Positions 15,770 through 23,671 of a stretch of 31,513 nucleotides of DNA are shown piece by piece. The translations under genes were made by a program, and so were the position numbers. The notes under the pieces were generated by a model that worked only from the letters and a program-made list of their open reading frames with translations, was not told the DNA's origin and did not search any database. Source of the stretch: JBEKTY01 sp049515555. GTDB taxonomy: Bacteria; Planctomycetota; Planctomycetia; Pirellulales; Thermoguttaceae. Every line of letters starts with the position of its first letter. Positions within the stretch are counted from its first letter, which is position 1. The stretch spans positions 1 through 31,513 of the forward strand of contig JBEKTY010000095.1 of the NCBI GenBank assembly GCA_049515555.1. The letters run 5' to 3'.

Positions 15770-16876
15770 CTAGTCCTTAACAGCACGAGCAATGGCACCT
15801 ATGGCGGGGGCACCTTCGTCGAGGAGGGCACGCTCCAGGTGGCGACGAACACGGCCCCGCCGCTCAACAAGCCCGTTACCGTCAACGGCGGGACGATGAT
15901 CTTGAGCCAGAAGCCCACCGCCTGGACGGCCAACAGCCCCGGCTCGCGGCACAACTTCAGCATGCTGACGGTCACCGGCGGCGGCGGTGGCGGTGGTGGT
16001 GGTGCCGTGGCGCTCGATGTGACGAACAATCTGGTCAACGTCAATTACGGCATGGCGGCCAGCCCCTACAACGCCCTGAGGCAGAACGTCGCCAGCGGCG
16101 TAATCACTGAGACCACGAGTGCGGCCAACCGCACCGTGGGCATATACGACACGGCCATGAACCTCGACGGCACAACCCCCGGCGGCACGACGGTCCGCCT
16201 GGGCTACGCCTGTCCCGGCGATACCATGCTGAGAGGAAAGGTGGATTCCAGCGACATCGTGAACATCCTTTCCGCAGGCCATTATAACATCGGCCCATCC
16301 AACGCCCGTTGGGACCAGGGAGATTTCAACCACGACGGGAAAGTCGATTCCAGCGATATTATCGGGATACTTGCGGCCGGTGTGTACAATAGCGGCCCCT
16401 ACGACGCCGGCGGGATGGGTCCGAGCTTGGTCATCGGCGGCCTGCCCTCGGCCGGGCGTGCCACGCTGATCTACGACGCCGCCAGCGGCGACGTGAAACT
16501 CGATCCTAACGGCAACACCATGACCGGCTTCCGCCTGCTGGACGGCGCTGGCAGTTTCTTCGTGGGCAGTGCCATCTTCCCGCCAGGCGGGGCGTTCACC
16601 ACCGACACCGCCGCTGAGAAGTTTTGGGGCTGCTTCAACCCCCCCAATTACCTAACCAGCGAATGGGACCTAGGGGACATCGCCCCGGCCGGCCTGACCG
16701 AAGTACAGTTTGAGGCGGGCTTGAACAACCTCTCGGGGGATTCGGTGTGGACCAAGGCCGGCGGCGGCTCGTTCGACTACAACTTCAGCAGCGTGCCCGA
16801 GCCTTCGAGCATGGTGCTGTTGGCGGTCGGCTTGGGACTGCTGGGACTGCTGGTCCGCCGCCGGCGCCGAGCATAG
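15770..16876 (+). pseudogene. 5'-truncated PEP-CTERM/dockerin exoprotein
   Basis: The frame carries an autotransporter-associated beta-strand repeat (NGTYGGGTFVEEGTLQVATN, then VTVNGGTM), a glycine run of nine, two dockerin-type calcium loops (GKVDSSDIVNILSAG and GDFNHDGKVDSSDIIGILAAG, the first with its N-terminal half degraded), and a C-terminal PEP-CTERM sorting signal (VPEPSSM, hydrophobic stretch, RRRRRA). Such proteins are usually far longer and begin with a signal peptide. Here the frame opens in the polA upstream region with no signal peptide, no ribosome site and no credible start. The nearest in-frame ATG, at 15605, would encode a stretch antisense to the polA leader. The best reading is a deletion remnant. 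Intact, it would be exported and anchored by an exosortase. Confidence 0.75.
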
Positions 16877-17110
16877 ATCGGGCGCTGGAACGGATAATGG
16901 GACGGGTCCGATATCGGTCCGATAGGGATACATGCGTCGGTCTTTATAAACCGATGATTTGGTTGCCGCTTAGCGCGATCCGTGGCCCACCGGCCGGGCG
17001 ATACGCCGATTCCAGCCCAAGATGCTTCGCGATTCGCCGCTGCCAATCTGACGCTCTGAAGATAGCCGTCGCTCGGGCCAATTGCGGTTCTCTTTTCGGG
17101 GAGGTTCGCG

Positions 17111-18637
17111 ATGTCTGCACCGTCTTATCCCGTCCGTATCGCGCGTGCAGCCCTTGGTCTCGTCCTATGGGCTGCCTTTTCCACCATCGTGCCGGCTGCC
17201 GAGCCGACGCTGGAGTCGTGGATCAAATCGGAGTCGTTTGTCGCCCGCGAGAGGCTCCTGGCCAATGTCTCGCCGGCGGGCGTCGCCCAGGGCGCGGTGA
17301 TCGCTTCGCCGTCGAAGCAGAACCCGAACTACTACTTTCACTGGACGCGCGACGCGGCGTTGACGATGAACGTCGTCGTGACGCTCTCAGAGCAGGACCC
17401 GGCGCAGCGGCAGAAATACCGCGACCTGCTGAAGCAGTATGCAGTATTCTCCCGAGCGAACCAACTGGCAGCGTTGCCCGAGGCCCCGCCGGGAAAATAC
17501 GGTCCCGGCGAGCCGAAGTTCAGCATAGGCGGTGTTGTGGAGACGAACTGGGGTCGGCCGCAGAACGACGGTCCGGCGCTGCGCACCATCACCTTGATAC
17601 GCTTTGCGGAGGGTCTTCTGGACGAGGGTGACCGAGCCTCTGTGGCCACCCTGTACGATGGGAAACTGCCCACCGCTTCCGTCATCAAGGCTGATCTGGA
17701 ATATGTGGCCCACCACTGGCCCGACAGCGACATCGAGTTGTGGGAAGAAATGCGCGGGCATCATTTCTACGCCCGGCTGGTCCAGCGCCGGGCGTTGCTC
17801 GACGGCGCGCGGTTCGCCGATCGGATGGGCGATGGCGGCGCGGCCCGGTTCTACCGCGCTGAAGCGAAGAAACTGGAGCCGGAAATCGAGAAGCACTGGG
17901 ACAGCAACCGCGCGCAGTTGGCGGCCACCCGAGAGGTCGAAGGCGACGATTTCAAGCCCAGCCAACTCGACGCATGTGCGATCCTCGCCGCGCTCCACAC
18001 TGATTCTCCGCTGGAACCGTTCTTCGCACCGACCGACGACCGCGTTCTGGCCACCGCGCTAAAGCTGTCACGGACGTTCCGGGAAATGTACGGCATCAAC
18101 CAGGTCCGCGCCGACGCCGCCCGTCGGGCGCTGCAACCGGCCATCGGACGATACCCGGAAGACAAGTGGAACGGGTATCAACGAGCGGATAATACGCAAG
18201 GCAATCCGTGGTTCATCAACACCGCAGCGCTGGCGGAACTCTGCTACCGTGCCGCCATAAACTGGGCGACGGCCGGCAAGATCCCGGTTACGCCGCTCAA
18301 CATCGAACTCCTCCAAGGCGCTGTCGCCAGCGAGGGAAGCATGGTTGCGCTGACCGCCGGAGACACGATTTCCAAGGATGACCCGCGATTCCGCCGCCTC
18401 ATCGACGCCCTGTGCGAGTTGGGCGACGGATACCTGCGCAGAATTCAACGGCATTGCAACCAGACGACCGGCTCGCTCTGGGAACAGTTCAACCGCGACA
18501 CGGGCATTATGCAGGGGGCGGCGGATTTGACCTGGAGCTACGCAGCCGTGCTCACGGCCTTTCAGCAACGGGCAATAGCCAAGAAGGAGGCTTGGCGACT
18601 CGAACCGCAGCCCGCGCCTGTTGGGGCCGCACGGTAG
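17111..18637 (+). CDS. Secreted glucoamylase-like glycoside hydrolase, family GH15
   Basis: GH15 enzymes release glucose from the non-reducing ends of starch or related glucans. The 508-residue product starts at ATG 17111, six bases after GGGGAGG. Residues 1-30 look like a Sec signal peptide ending VPAAE. The (alpha/alpha)6 domain shows HWTRDAALTMN (77-87, substrate-binding Arg and Asp), FSIGGVVETNWGRPQNDGPA (138-157), DIELWEEMRGHHFYARL with E212 as the likely general acid, and SLWEQFNRDTG with E458 as the likely general base. All key residues are kept. The pattern is closer to fungal glucoamylases than to the trehalase-like GH15 group (inference). No starch-binding domain is visible. It is probably transcribed alone. 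Confidence 0.9.
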   Translation: MSAPSYPVRIARAALGLVLWAAFSTIVPAAEPTLESWIKSESFVARERLLANVSPAGVAQGAVIASPSKQNPNYYFHWTRDAALTMNVVVTLSEQDPAQRQKYRDLLKQYAVFSRANQLAALPEAPPGKYGPGEPKFSIGGVVETNWGRPQNDGPALRTITLIRFAEGLLDEGDRASVATLYDGKLPTASVIKADLEYVAHHWPDSDIELWEEMRGHHFYARLVQRRALLDGARFADRMGDGGAARFYRAEAKKLEPEIEKHWDSNRAQLAATREVEGDDFKPSQLDACAILAALHTDSPLEPFFAPTDDRVLATALKLSRTFREMYGINQVRADAARRALQPAIGRYPEDKWNGYQRADNTQGNPWFINTAALAELCYRAAINWATAGKIPVTPLNIELLQGAVASEGSMVALTAGDTISKDDPRFRRLIDALCELGDGYLRRIQRHCNQTTGSLWEQFNRDTGIMQGAADLTWSYAAVLTAFQQRAIAKKEAWRLEPQPAPVGAAR

Positions 18638-18670
18638 CGACTGTTGCCCTGACACTGTTGAGCAGCCGGG

Positions 18671-18766
18671 CTAAACAGCTTCCTGGAGATCCCAAGCCAG
18701 CCAGAACTCGACGCCCGTCTCCTCCTCGACATGAATCAATTCCTCGAAGCTGGCGTGCAGTTTCAC
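18671..18766 (-). pseudogene. N-terminal remnant of a DinD/BRO-type protein
   Basis: Reading minus from GTG 18766 gives 31 residues: VKLHASFEELIHVEEETGVE, then FWLAWDLQEAV and a TAG stop at 18671. The stretch resembles the start of DNA-damage-inducible protein D and related BRO-N antirepressor-type proteins, which open with a similar FEE...HVEE...GVEFWLARDLQ segment. The normal length is about 280 residues. It lies 14 bases downstream of queD. Probably a dead remnant; the assignment rests on one short segment. Confidence 0.4.
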
Positions 18767-18780
18767 AATGACTTCTCTTT

Positions 18781-19212
18781 TCAGCGCCCTTTTTCCTCCG
18801 GCGCGCCCGCGGGGCGGGCGTAGGTGGCCACGCAGCGCGGCGTCTCCCACAGCCGCACCTCGGCCACGGGGAAGCCGCGCGCCGCCGCCATGTCGAATAG
18901 CAGCCGGGCGATGTTCTCGGCCGTGGGGTTCACCTCCAGCAGGTACATCGGCTCGCCCAATTGTTCCAGCAGCGGCACCGCCGGGTCGTCGCGGCGGAGG
19001 ATCATGCGGTGGTCGAGGTTCTCGTCGATCCAGCGGCTGACGACCACCTTGATCTCGCCGAAATCGAGGACCATGCCCCGCTCGTCCAGCTCGGCCGACT
19101 CAGCGGTGATCATCAGCCGGCCGTTGTGCCCGTGCAAGTGGCGGCACTTGCCCCGGTAGTTCATCAGCCGATGGCCGTAACAGAAATCGATCTGCCGGGT
19201 AACCTGGAACAT
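18781..19212 (-). CDS. queD: 6-carboxytetrahydropterin synthase QueD
   Basis: QueD converts dihydroneopterin triphosphate to 6-carboxytetrahydropterin, the first committed step to preQ0 and queuosine. The 143-residue product has the zinc ligands H14, H27 and H29 (FCYGHRL, CRHLHGHNG), the catalytic Cys C23, DFGEIK, the catalytic DH pair (NLDHRM, residues 67-68) and E123 in LWETPR. The length fits bacterial QueD. It starts only six bases after the queC stop, so the two are co-transcribed. QueE, the enzyme between them, is not in the window. Confidence 0.9.
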   Translation of the reverse strand: MFQVTRQIDFCYGHRLMNYRGKCRHLHGHNGRLMITAESAELDERGMVLDFGEIKVVVSRWIDENLDHRMILRRDDPAVPLLEQLGEPMYLLEVNPTAENIARLLFDMAAARGFPVAEVRLWETPRCVATYARPAGAPEEKGR

Positions 19213-19218
19213 GGGCTT

Positions 19219-19884
19219 TTACCGCGTTTTTTCCAAGTGATGTTTGTATTGCGTATCGTCGGCCAGTCCGGCGGAGCGGAATGCCTGGCGGCGCTCGGCA
19301 CACTTATTGCACCGCCCGCAGTGCAGGCCGTCGACGGGCGCCAGGCAGCAGAAGGTCAGCCCCAGGGGGAGGCGGCGGCCCAAATCCATCACTTGCCGCT
19401 TGTCGAGCTGGGCGAAGGGCCGCAGCAAGCCCACGCGGCCGCCGGTGGCCCGGGCCACCACCGACTCGAGATCGGCGAAGAACTCGGGCCGGGCGTCGCC
19501 GAAGGGGTTTGTGCCCAGCACCGCCAGGGCCAGCCATTCGATGCCGTGCAGCCGGCACCACACCGCCGGCTTGACCAGCAGCAGCAGATTGCGCCCGGGC
19601 AGATAGACGGCCGAGTCGGGGCTGCGGGCGTCGGGCACGTCGCGGCCGGTCACGCTCCAATGGCCCTCGTACAGGTCGGCCACCGGCATCTCCAGCACGA
19701 CCAGCTCGGCCAGCCGGGGCGCGGCCATGGCGGCCAACAACCGCTCGACGGCGCGGAACTCTTCCGCCTCCCACGCCAGGTGCGAGCGGACGTAAAACGG
19801 CTGCACGCCGTGCCCCTGGCCCAGCAGGTAGCCCAGCAGGATCGCGCTGTCCAGCCCGCCGCTGAGCAGCATGCCGACGTTCAT
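19219..19884 (-). CDS. queC: 7-cyano-7-deazaguanine synthase QueC
   Basis: QueC uses ATP and ammonia to turn 7-carboxy-7-deazaguanine into preQ0. The 221-residue product opens with VGMLLSGGLDSAILL (the SGGxDS ATP pyrophosphatase loop at 8-13), has YLPGRNLLLL and LAVLGTNPFGD in the middle, and ends with the zinc-binding pattern C-x8-C-x2-C-x2-C (C180, C189, C192, C195; CLAPVDGLHCGRCNKC). I place the start at ATG 19884, about eight bases after GAGGAG; the open frame extends to 19929 but has no better start. A TACAAT -10 box lies 53 bases upstream. Confidence 0.92.
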   Translation of the reverse strand: MNVGMLLSGGLDSAILLGYLLGQGHGVQPFYVRSHLAWEAEEFRAVERLLAAMAAPRLAELVVLEMPVADLYEGHWSVTGRDVPDARSPDSAVYLPGRNLLLLVKPAVWCRLHGIEWLALAVLGTNPFGDARPEFFADLESVVARATGGRVGLLRPFAQLDKRQVMDLGRRLPLGLTFCCLAPVDGLHCGRCNKCAERRQAFRSAGLADDTQYKHHLEKTR

Positions 19885-19936
19885 ACACGCGCTCCTCTGG
19901 TTCGAGGTCGCCCTTGTGAGGCGCAGCAACGCCCCA

Positions 19937-19942
19937 ATTGTA
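19937..19942 (-). promoter_or_regulatory. Possible -10 box of the queC-queD operon
   Basis: TACAAT on the minus strand, 53 bases before the queC ATG. No good -35 box is seen at 17 bases (TAGCCG there). I looked for a preQ1 riboswitch in the short leader and found none. Confidence 0.35.
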
Positions 19943-19998
19943 GAGACGCCGGCCCGGAGCGGCTAGTGCTTTGGGAGCAACCGCCCGCGTTGTGGAAC

Positions 19999-20075
19999 GT
20001 AGTAGGCACACTCCGTGTGCCGTCCACTGGAGTGGAAAAAGACACGGCGGACGGCACACGGAGTGTGCCTGCTAC
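19999..20075. repeat. Palindromic repeat, family A, double copy
   Basis: GTAGTAGGCACACTCCGTGT and ACACGGAGTGTGCCTGCTAC are the outer arms of an inverted pair. Each arm carries its own GGCACAC...GTGTGCC hairpin, and a 31-base spacer contains CCACTGGAGTGG. It lies between the divergent queC and 20223 genes. Confidence 0.8.
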
Positions 20076-20112
20076 TTTAGCACGACCCGTTAACGGCTAC
20101 TATGCCGGAGCA

Positions 20113-20141
20113 TTACCCGACAATGCTATTGGCGGTATAAT
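20113..20141 (+). promoter_or_regulatory. Promoter of the 20223 gene
   Basis: TTACCC (20113-20118) and a perfect TATAAT (20136-20141) are spaced by 17 bases. The -10 box is about 81 bases upstream of the ATG. The -35 box is only a partial match. Confidence 0.5.
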
Positions 20142-20222
20142 GACACTCGGTTGCGGGCTACGACGGCCCAATTCGGCGTCCCACCGGCTCGGTTTCCACT
20201 GCCACGCCGAAAGGTTTCCAAG

Positions 20223-21059
20223 ATGATCCCCCGACTCCTGGCACTCTCAGTTCTGGCCGTTGGGCTGACGGCGGCGGGCGCCGAATGGGGCAGGAATCCA
20301 CAGCAGAACAAGGGGCAGCCACCGCAGGCCAGCCCGCAACAGGTAACCATCAACGGCACGATCGAGCGGGTTGCCCCCAGCGAGATTCAGGTGACAACCA
20401 CCAGGGGCAGGAGGCAACGACCAGGGCCGACGTGGCTGGTCACGCCGCAGGCCAACGCCAAACTTGTCGTCACGGGCACGGCCAAGGCCGATTATCTGAG
20501 GCCGCACATGCTGATCCAGTTCCGGGCGGAACTCGACGACAAGAACAAGGCGAAGGAGGAGGTTTCGGAGTTGAGCGTTATGACCACGTCGCGGGACAAT
20601 CCGCTGGGGATTTTCGCCGACCAGGGCGGCATTCGCCCACCGGCCGATCCCGGCGTGGGGGCCGGCCGGGTGAAGCCCGACGCCCAGGCCGAGAAGGATC
20701 TCGCGCCGCTGGATCGCGCCGCGCCGAAAACAGCCAGAATCGTCGGCAAAATCGCCACGCTGAAGGACAAGCACGTCGCGGTCCAAATCGGCAGCAAAAC
20801 CGTCGAGTTCGATCTGGCCGACGATCCGGTCATCAACTATTCCCTGAGCGATCCCAAGCTCGTGGCAACCGGGAGCAAAGTGGTGGTCAAGGGGATGGGC
20901 GTGCGTGGCAGACCCAACCGCTGCCAGGCCGACACGATTACCGTAACACGCCTCGACGTGCTCGAGGGGAAGAAGAAACCTGCCAACCCCGGCTCGGCGG
21001 CCGACAAGGCCGACGGTAAGACGGCGGCCGGCAAGGACCCGGAAAAACCCGGCGAGTAA
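20223..21059 (+). CDS. Exported protein of unknown function with two beta-rich modules
   Basis: The 278-residue product starts at ATG 20223 (AAAGG eight bases upstream). An upstream TTG at 20151 is open but lacks a site. Residues 1-20 (MIPRLLALSVLAVGLTAAGA) look like a Sec signal peptide. Two beta-rich segments follow a similar plan: one at about 40-125 (VTINGTIERVAPSEIQVTTT and on) and one at about 175-255 (ARIVGKIATLKDKHVAVQIG and on), both resembling small beta-barrels. The tail is charged (GKKKPANPGSAADKADGKTA). I do not recognise a named family. It is probably transcribed alone, with the promoter at 20113-20141. Confidence 0.65.
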   Translation: MIPRLLALSVLAVGLTAAGAEWGRNPQQNKGQPPQASPQQVTINGTIERVAPSEIQVTTTRGRRQRPGPTWLVTPQANAKLVVTGTAKADYLRPHMLIQFRAELDDKNKAKEEVSELSVMTTSRDNPLGIFADQGGIRPPADPGVGAGRVKPDAQAEKDLAPLDRAAPKTARIVGKIATLKDKHVAVQIGSKTVEFDLADDPVINYSLSDPKLVATGSKVVVKGMGVRGRPNRCQADTITVTRLDVLEGKKKPANPGSAADKADGKTAAGKDPEKPGE

Positions 21060-21063
21060 CATC

Positions 21064-21133
21064 GGGTGGCACGGGCTTACCCGTGCTGTTCCAAACTCCT
21101 CCTGCAAAGAGCACTGGCAAGCCAGTGCCACCC
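21064..21133. repeat. Inverted repeat, family B variant
   Basis: GGGTGGCACGGGC and GCCAGTGCCACCC flank two inner hairpins (ACGGGCTTACCCGT, CACTGGCAAGCCAGTG). It lies four bases after the stop of the 20223 gene and may serve as its terminator. Confidence 0.65.
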
Positions 21134-21321
21134 CGCGCCGGAATCCGCGCGCCTGTCTACCCCGCTCCCCGCGCGTGGCCGGTTTTTCGTACCCGGCGTC
21201 TGTGGTGCCCGAGCAGCCGGGGATTGTTCGATCGCCCAGCGGGTGTTATTGTGGGCAGATCGGCGGTTGTGCGGATGGGCAAAGCCATATTCTACGGCAA
21301 AGGTACCAAAGGAGAGTTGCG

Positions 21322-21648
21322 ATGCTTCGACTTGTGCTGGTTCGGAACGTGTTGGCGGTCATCGGACTGTGCGTTTGCGTTTGGGGAGTTTGCAGCCTGG
21401 TGGCGAACTTCTCGGCCACCGCGGGGGTTGCCCAGGAGGGCCTCCCGCCGGCCATGCCGCGGCCGAAAGCGGCGGCCCCTTGGCACGCGCCGGACAACTC
21501 GGATTTTCATTACGTCCTATACAACGGGTGGTACTACCTGGTTTATACGGGTCCCGGCCAGATCATTTTGCCGCCCGGGCAGGGGCAAGGCCAACCGGCC
21601 GGCCACCCTGGGGCGGCGCCGACTCGGCAGGCCGTGCCGCCGCGCTGA
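21322..21648 (+). CDS. Small membrane-anchored or exported protein, unknown
   Basis: The 108-residue product starts at ATG 21322 with AAAGGAG nearby. Residues 8-30 (RNVLAVIGLCVCVWGVCSLV) are a hydrophobic segment, either an uncleaved anchor or a signal peptide. Then comes a segment with many aromatic residues (DFHYVLYNGWYYLVYTGPGQ) and a Gly, Pro and Gln-rich tail. No family recognised. An in-frame extension upstream to 21175 is open but lacks a site. Confidence 0.6.
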   Translation: MLRLVLVRNVLAVIGLCVCVWGVCSLVANFSATAGVAQEGLPPAMPRPKAAAPWHAPDNSDFHYVLYNGWYYLVYTGPGQIILPPGQGQGQPAGHPGAAPTRQAVPPR

Positions 21649-22179
21649 CCATTGGCGTCCGCCCCTTTAAGTGTTCGGAAGAAGAGAAACGGACAACTGG
21701 GTGGCGACGGGCGAAGTGTCTCGCCGGCGAAAGTGTCCAAGAGGCCCGCTCCGCGGTTCTTGCGGCCGGAATTTCCGCCTCGGAAGACCCCTCGGCACCC
21801 GGGCTGGGCCGGCCGGGGCTTGCCGGGGCGGTCGACCAGCCGTAGTATTCCCCAGGACAGGGAATGGAATCGCAGAGCAAGGATCAAGTGGGGAGCCGTT
21901 GCGCCGAGTTCACTAGCCAGCCCCAAGATTTACAGCAAGGGCGGCTGTGACTGAGAGGGACGCAGCGCCTCTCCGGCCAGCACGCGTGTGTTGGCTCGAG
22001 GAGAAGAAGCCCGTCTCACTCTGAGGCGGGCTTCTTCGTTTCTTGCCAAAACCGTAAACGCCACCGCCGGCCTTGTGCCAGCGAGTTTCTTGGCAATCGC
22101 TATTGCAGCGTCGGCCGATAGCGCTTACAAGGGGCCTAGCGGCCACAGACCCCCGCCGCAGCCTCGCACGGGTGCATGG
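21649..22179. other. Long gene-poor stretch with strong hairpins
   Basis: No credible gene is seen in any frame, despite several open frames. It holds a hairpin ATTCCC/GGGAAT near 21846-21864, GAGAGG/CCTCTC near 21953-21974, and the very strong hairpin at 22003-22037. The segment from about 21840 to 22040 could be a structured RNA gene. Confidence 0.45.
22003..22037 (+). terminator. Very strong hairpin, rho-independent terminator candidate
   Basis: GAAGAAGCCCG pairs perfectly with CGGGCTTCTTC (11 bp). The stem continues inside through a T-G wobble to CTCA/TGAG with a 3-base loop (CTC), 15 pairs plus the wobble in all. It is followed by GTTTCTT. No gene ends just upstream on the plus strand, so it may terminate an unrecognised RNA. 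Confidence 0.65.
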
Positions 22180-23424
22180 ATGAGCAATCCTGACTTGCTT
22201 AAAGCGGCCACGGAGGAAGAGATCGGCCGTGAGATCATCCGACTAGTCCCCCATTGGTATGAGGCGGACTGCGGACCGCAGCGTTATTCGCTCTCGGTCG
22301 GCTCGCACACGGCGCGGTTCTACAACCACTGCAAGCTGACGCCCAGCCTGCGGGCCTTCCTGACGCGGGTCTGCTCCCGCACCCGATCGCTGCCGCTGGA
22401 GCACTTCGTCAATCTTCCCAGCCTGATCGACGTGCTGCTGGAGAGCCTCGCCATCGACTGGCTGGGGATGCATTCCGGCGCCACCGACTGGGCGCGGCTG
22501 ATCCGCTACCTGGAGTCGCTGGCCCGGCGGACCAACGAGAATCAGCCCGTGGCGTTGAACTTGATCCTCCGGGCGGGCGAGGGAAAGGGCGACATCACCG
22601 AGCCGGGCTTGCAGAAGTTCTTCGACCGCCTGGCCTCGTCGCAGTTCTCCTACCTGGCCGTTGACTGCGATTTCCGCCTCATCGAGTACGGCGAAGTGGA
22701 ATGGGCCCAGGTCCGCGGCGTCGCCTCCTCGAAGTTCCAGCATCCCGAGTTCCTGCATCCCATCCACAGCGTAATGCACGACACGGACCTGTCGGCCCAC
22801 CTGACGGCCCGGGGCGACATCATCATCATGAACAAGGCGGGGCTGTTGGCCGCGCGGCGGAATCGGAAATGGAAGATCTTCGACCTCCGCACGTTCCAGA
22901 ACAGCCTCGGTTACTGCCTCGGCAGCCGCGCCGTGGGGGCCAACCTGTTCGAGGTGGTCTTCGATCTGAGCTTCCGCCGGCAGGGCTCGCTGCTGATCTA
23001 CGATCCCCAGCACCGCATCGAGCCCCGCCTGCTCAATCCCGAGAGCCTGATCCGCAGCCACGCCGGCCGCAACGGGCACACCGGCGGCGGAAGCCAGTGC
23101 GGTCAATCGCTCATCCGGCGGTCGATCGACGACCTTTCCGTGGGCCGCGGCGCGGGCGTGCTGCGCCGCAAGCGGCGGCTGGTGGAAATGGCCGGCGTCG
23201 ACGGCGCAATCGTCTTCGACGACCACAAGCTGCTGGCCGTGGGGGCCCTCATCCGCTCGCACCCCGAGGTGGGCAACCAGGTCGGGGCCCGCACCACCGC
23301 TGCCCGCTCCGCCTACCTGTGGGGCGCCCACCCGATCAAGGTCAGCTCCGACGGCGACGTGACGGTCTACTTCACCAGCCGCGAGCAGGACCGCGCCTGC
23401 GACGCGGTCATGCACTTCCTGTGA
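22180..23424 (+). CDS. Diadenylate cyclase-like (DisA_N) protein with N-terminal sensor-like domain
   Basis: The 414-residue product starts at ATG 22180; an open extension to 21988 runs through the terminator hairpin and is unlikely. The C-terminal part resembles a DisA_N (c-di-AMP synthase) domain: FEVVFDLSFRRQGSLLIYDP at 257-276, DGAIVFDD at 341-348 (the catalytic DGA motif is kept) and GARTTAARSA at 369-378. In active enzymes the last reads GTRHRAA, so the RHR motif is R-T-T here. The first 240 residues look like a sensor domain of the kind fused to such cyclases (my recollection is the DACNV class; tentative). It may be a c-di-AMP binder or a divergent cyclase. Confidence 0.7.
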   Translation: MSNPDLLKAATEEEIGREIIRLVPHWYEADCGPQRYSLSVGSHTARFYNHCKLTPSLRAFLTRVCSRTRSLPLEHFVNLPSLIDVLLESLAIDWLGMHSGATDWARLIRYLESLARRTNENQPVALNLILRAGEGKGDITEPGLQKFFDRLASSQFSYLAVDCDFRLIEYGEVEWAQVRGVASSKFQHPEFLHPIHSVMHDTDLSAHLTARGDIIIMNKAGLLAARRNRKWKIFDLRTFQNSLGYCLGSRAVGANLFEVVFDLSFRRQGSLLIYDPQHRIEPRLLNPESLIRSHAGRNGHTGGGSQCGQSLIRRSIDDLSVGRGAGVLRRKRRLVEMAGVDGAIVFDDHKLLAVGALIRSHPEVGNQVGARTTAARSAYLWGAHPIKVSSDGDVTVYFTSREQDRACDAVMHFL

Positions 23425-23444
23425 CCATCCCCGGCAGCGGCTAA

Positions 23445-23549
23445 GGGCCCGCGAAAGAACAAGTTTGACAATTGGGTGGCACGCCCTTCGCTCCGCTCAG
23501 GGACGTGCCACCCGTTGGACAATTGTAAAGGTCGTTCTTTCGCGGGCCC
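23445..23549. repeat. Nested inverted repeat between convergent genes
   Basis: The outer arms GGGCCCGCGAAAGAAC and GTTCTTTCGCGGGCCC match perfectly over 16 bases. Inside are ACAATTG/CAATTGT and a family C element, GGGTGGCACG...CGTGCCACCC, around CCCTTCGCTCCGCTCAGGGA. It lies between the cyclase-like gene and the convergent UroD-family gene. It may be a bidirectional terminator invaded by a family C repeat. Confidence 0.8.
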
Positions 23550-23586
23550 AAAGTATCGGCCGACGAATAACGTCAGCGATACTATT

Positions 23587-23639
23587 GTAGTCGGCACACG
23601 CCGTGTGCCGGATTTCCGCACACGGCGTGTGCGGACTAC
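23587..23639. repeat. Palindromic repeat, family A, double copy
   Basis: GTAGTCGGCACACGCCGTGT and GCACACGGCGTGTGCGGACTAC: two palindromic hairpins with GTAG and CTAC outer flanks. This is the best-conserved copy in the window. Confidence 0.85.
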
Positions 23640-23671
23640 ATTGAAACGCGAAGGTTATTCCTCGGCCCATC

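Noticed and set aside
19885..19990. PreQ1 riboswitch in the queC leader
   Set aside because: I looked for the preQ1-I aptamer pattern and an A-rich tail and saw neither; the leader is short.
21652..21954. Short plus-strand frames in 21649-22179
   Set aside because: No ribosome site, no domain, Arg/Pro-rich composition typical of GC-rich random frames.
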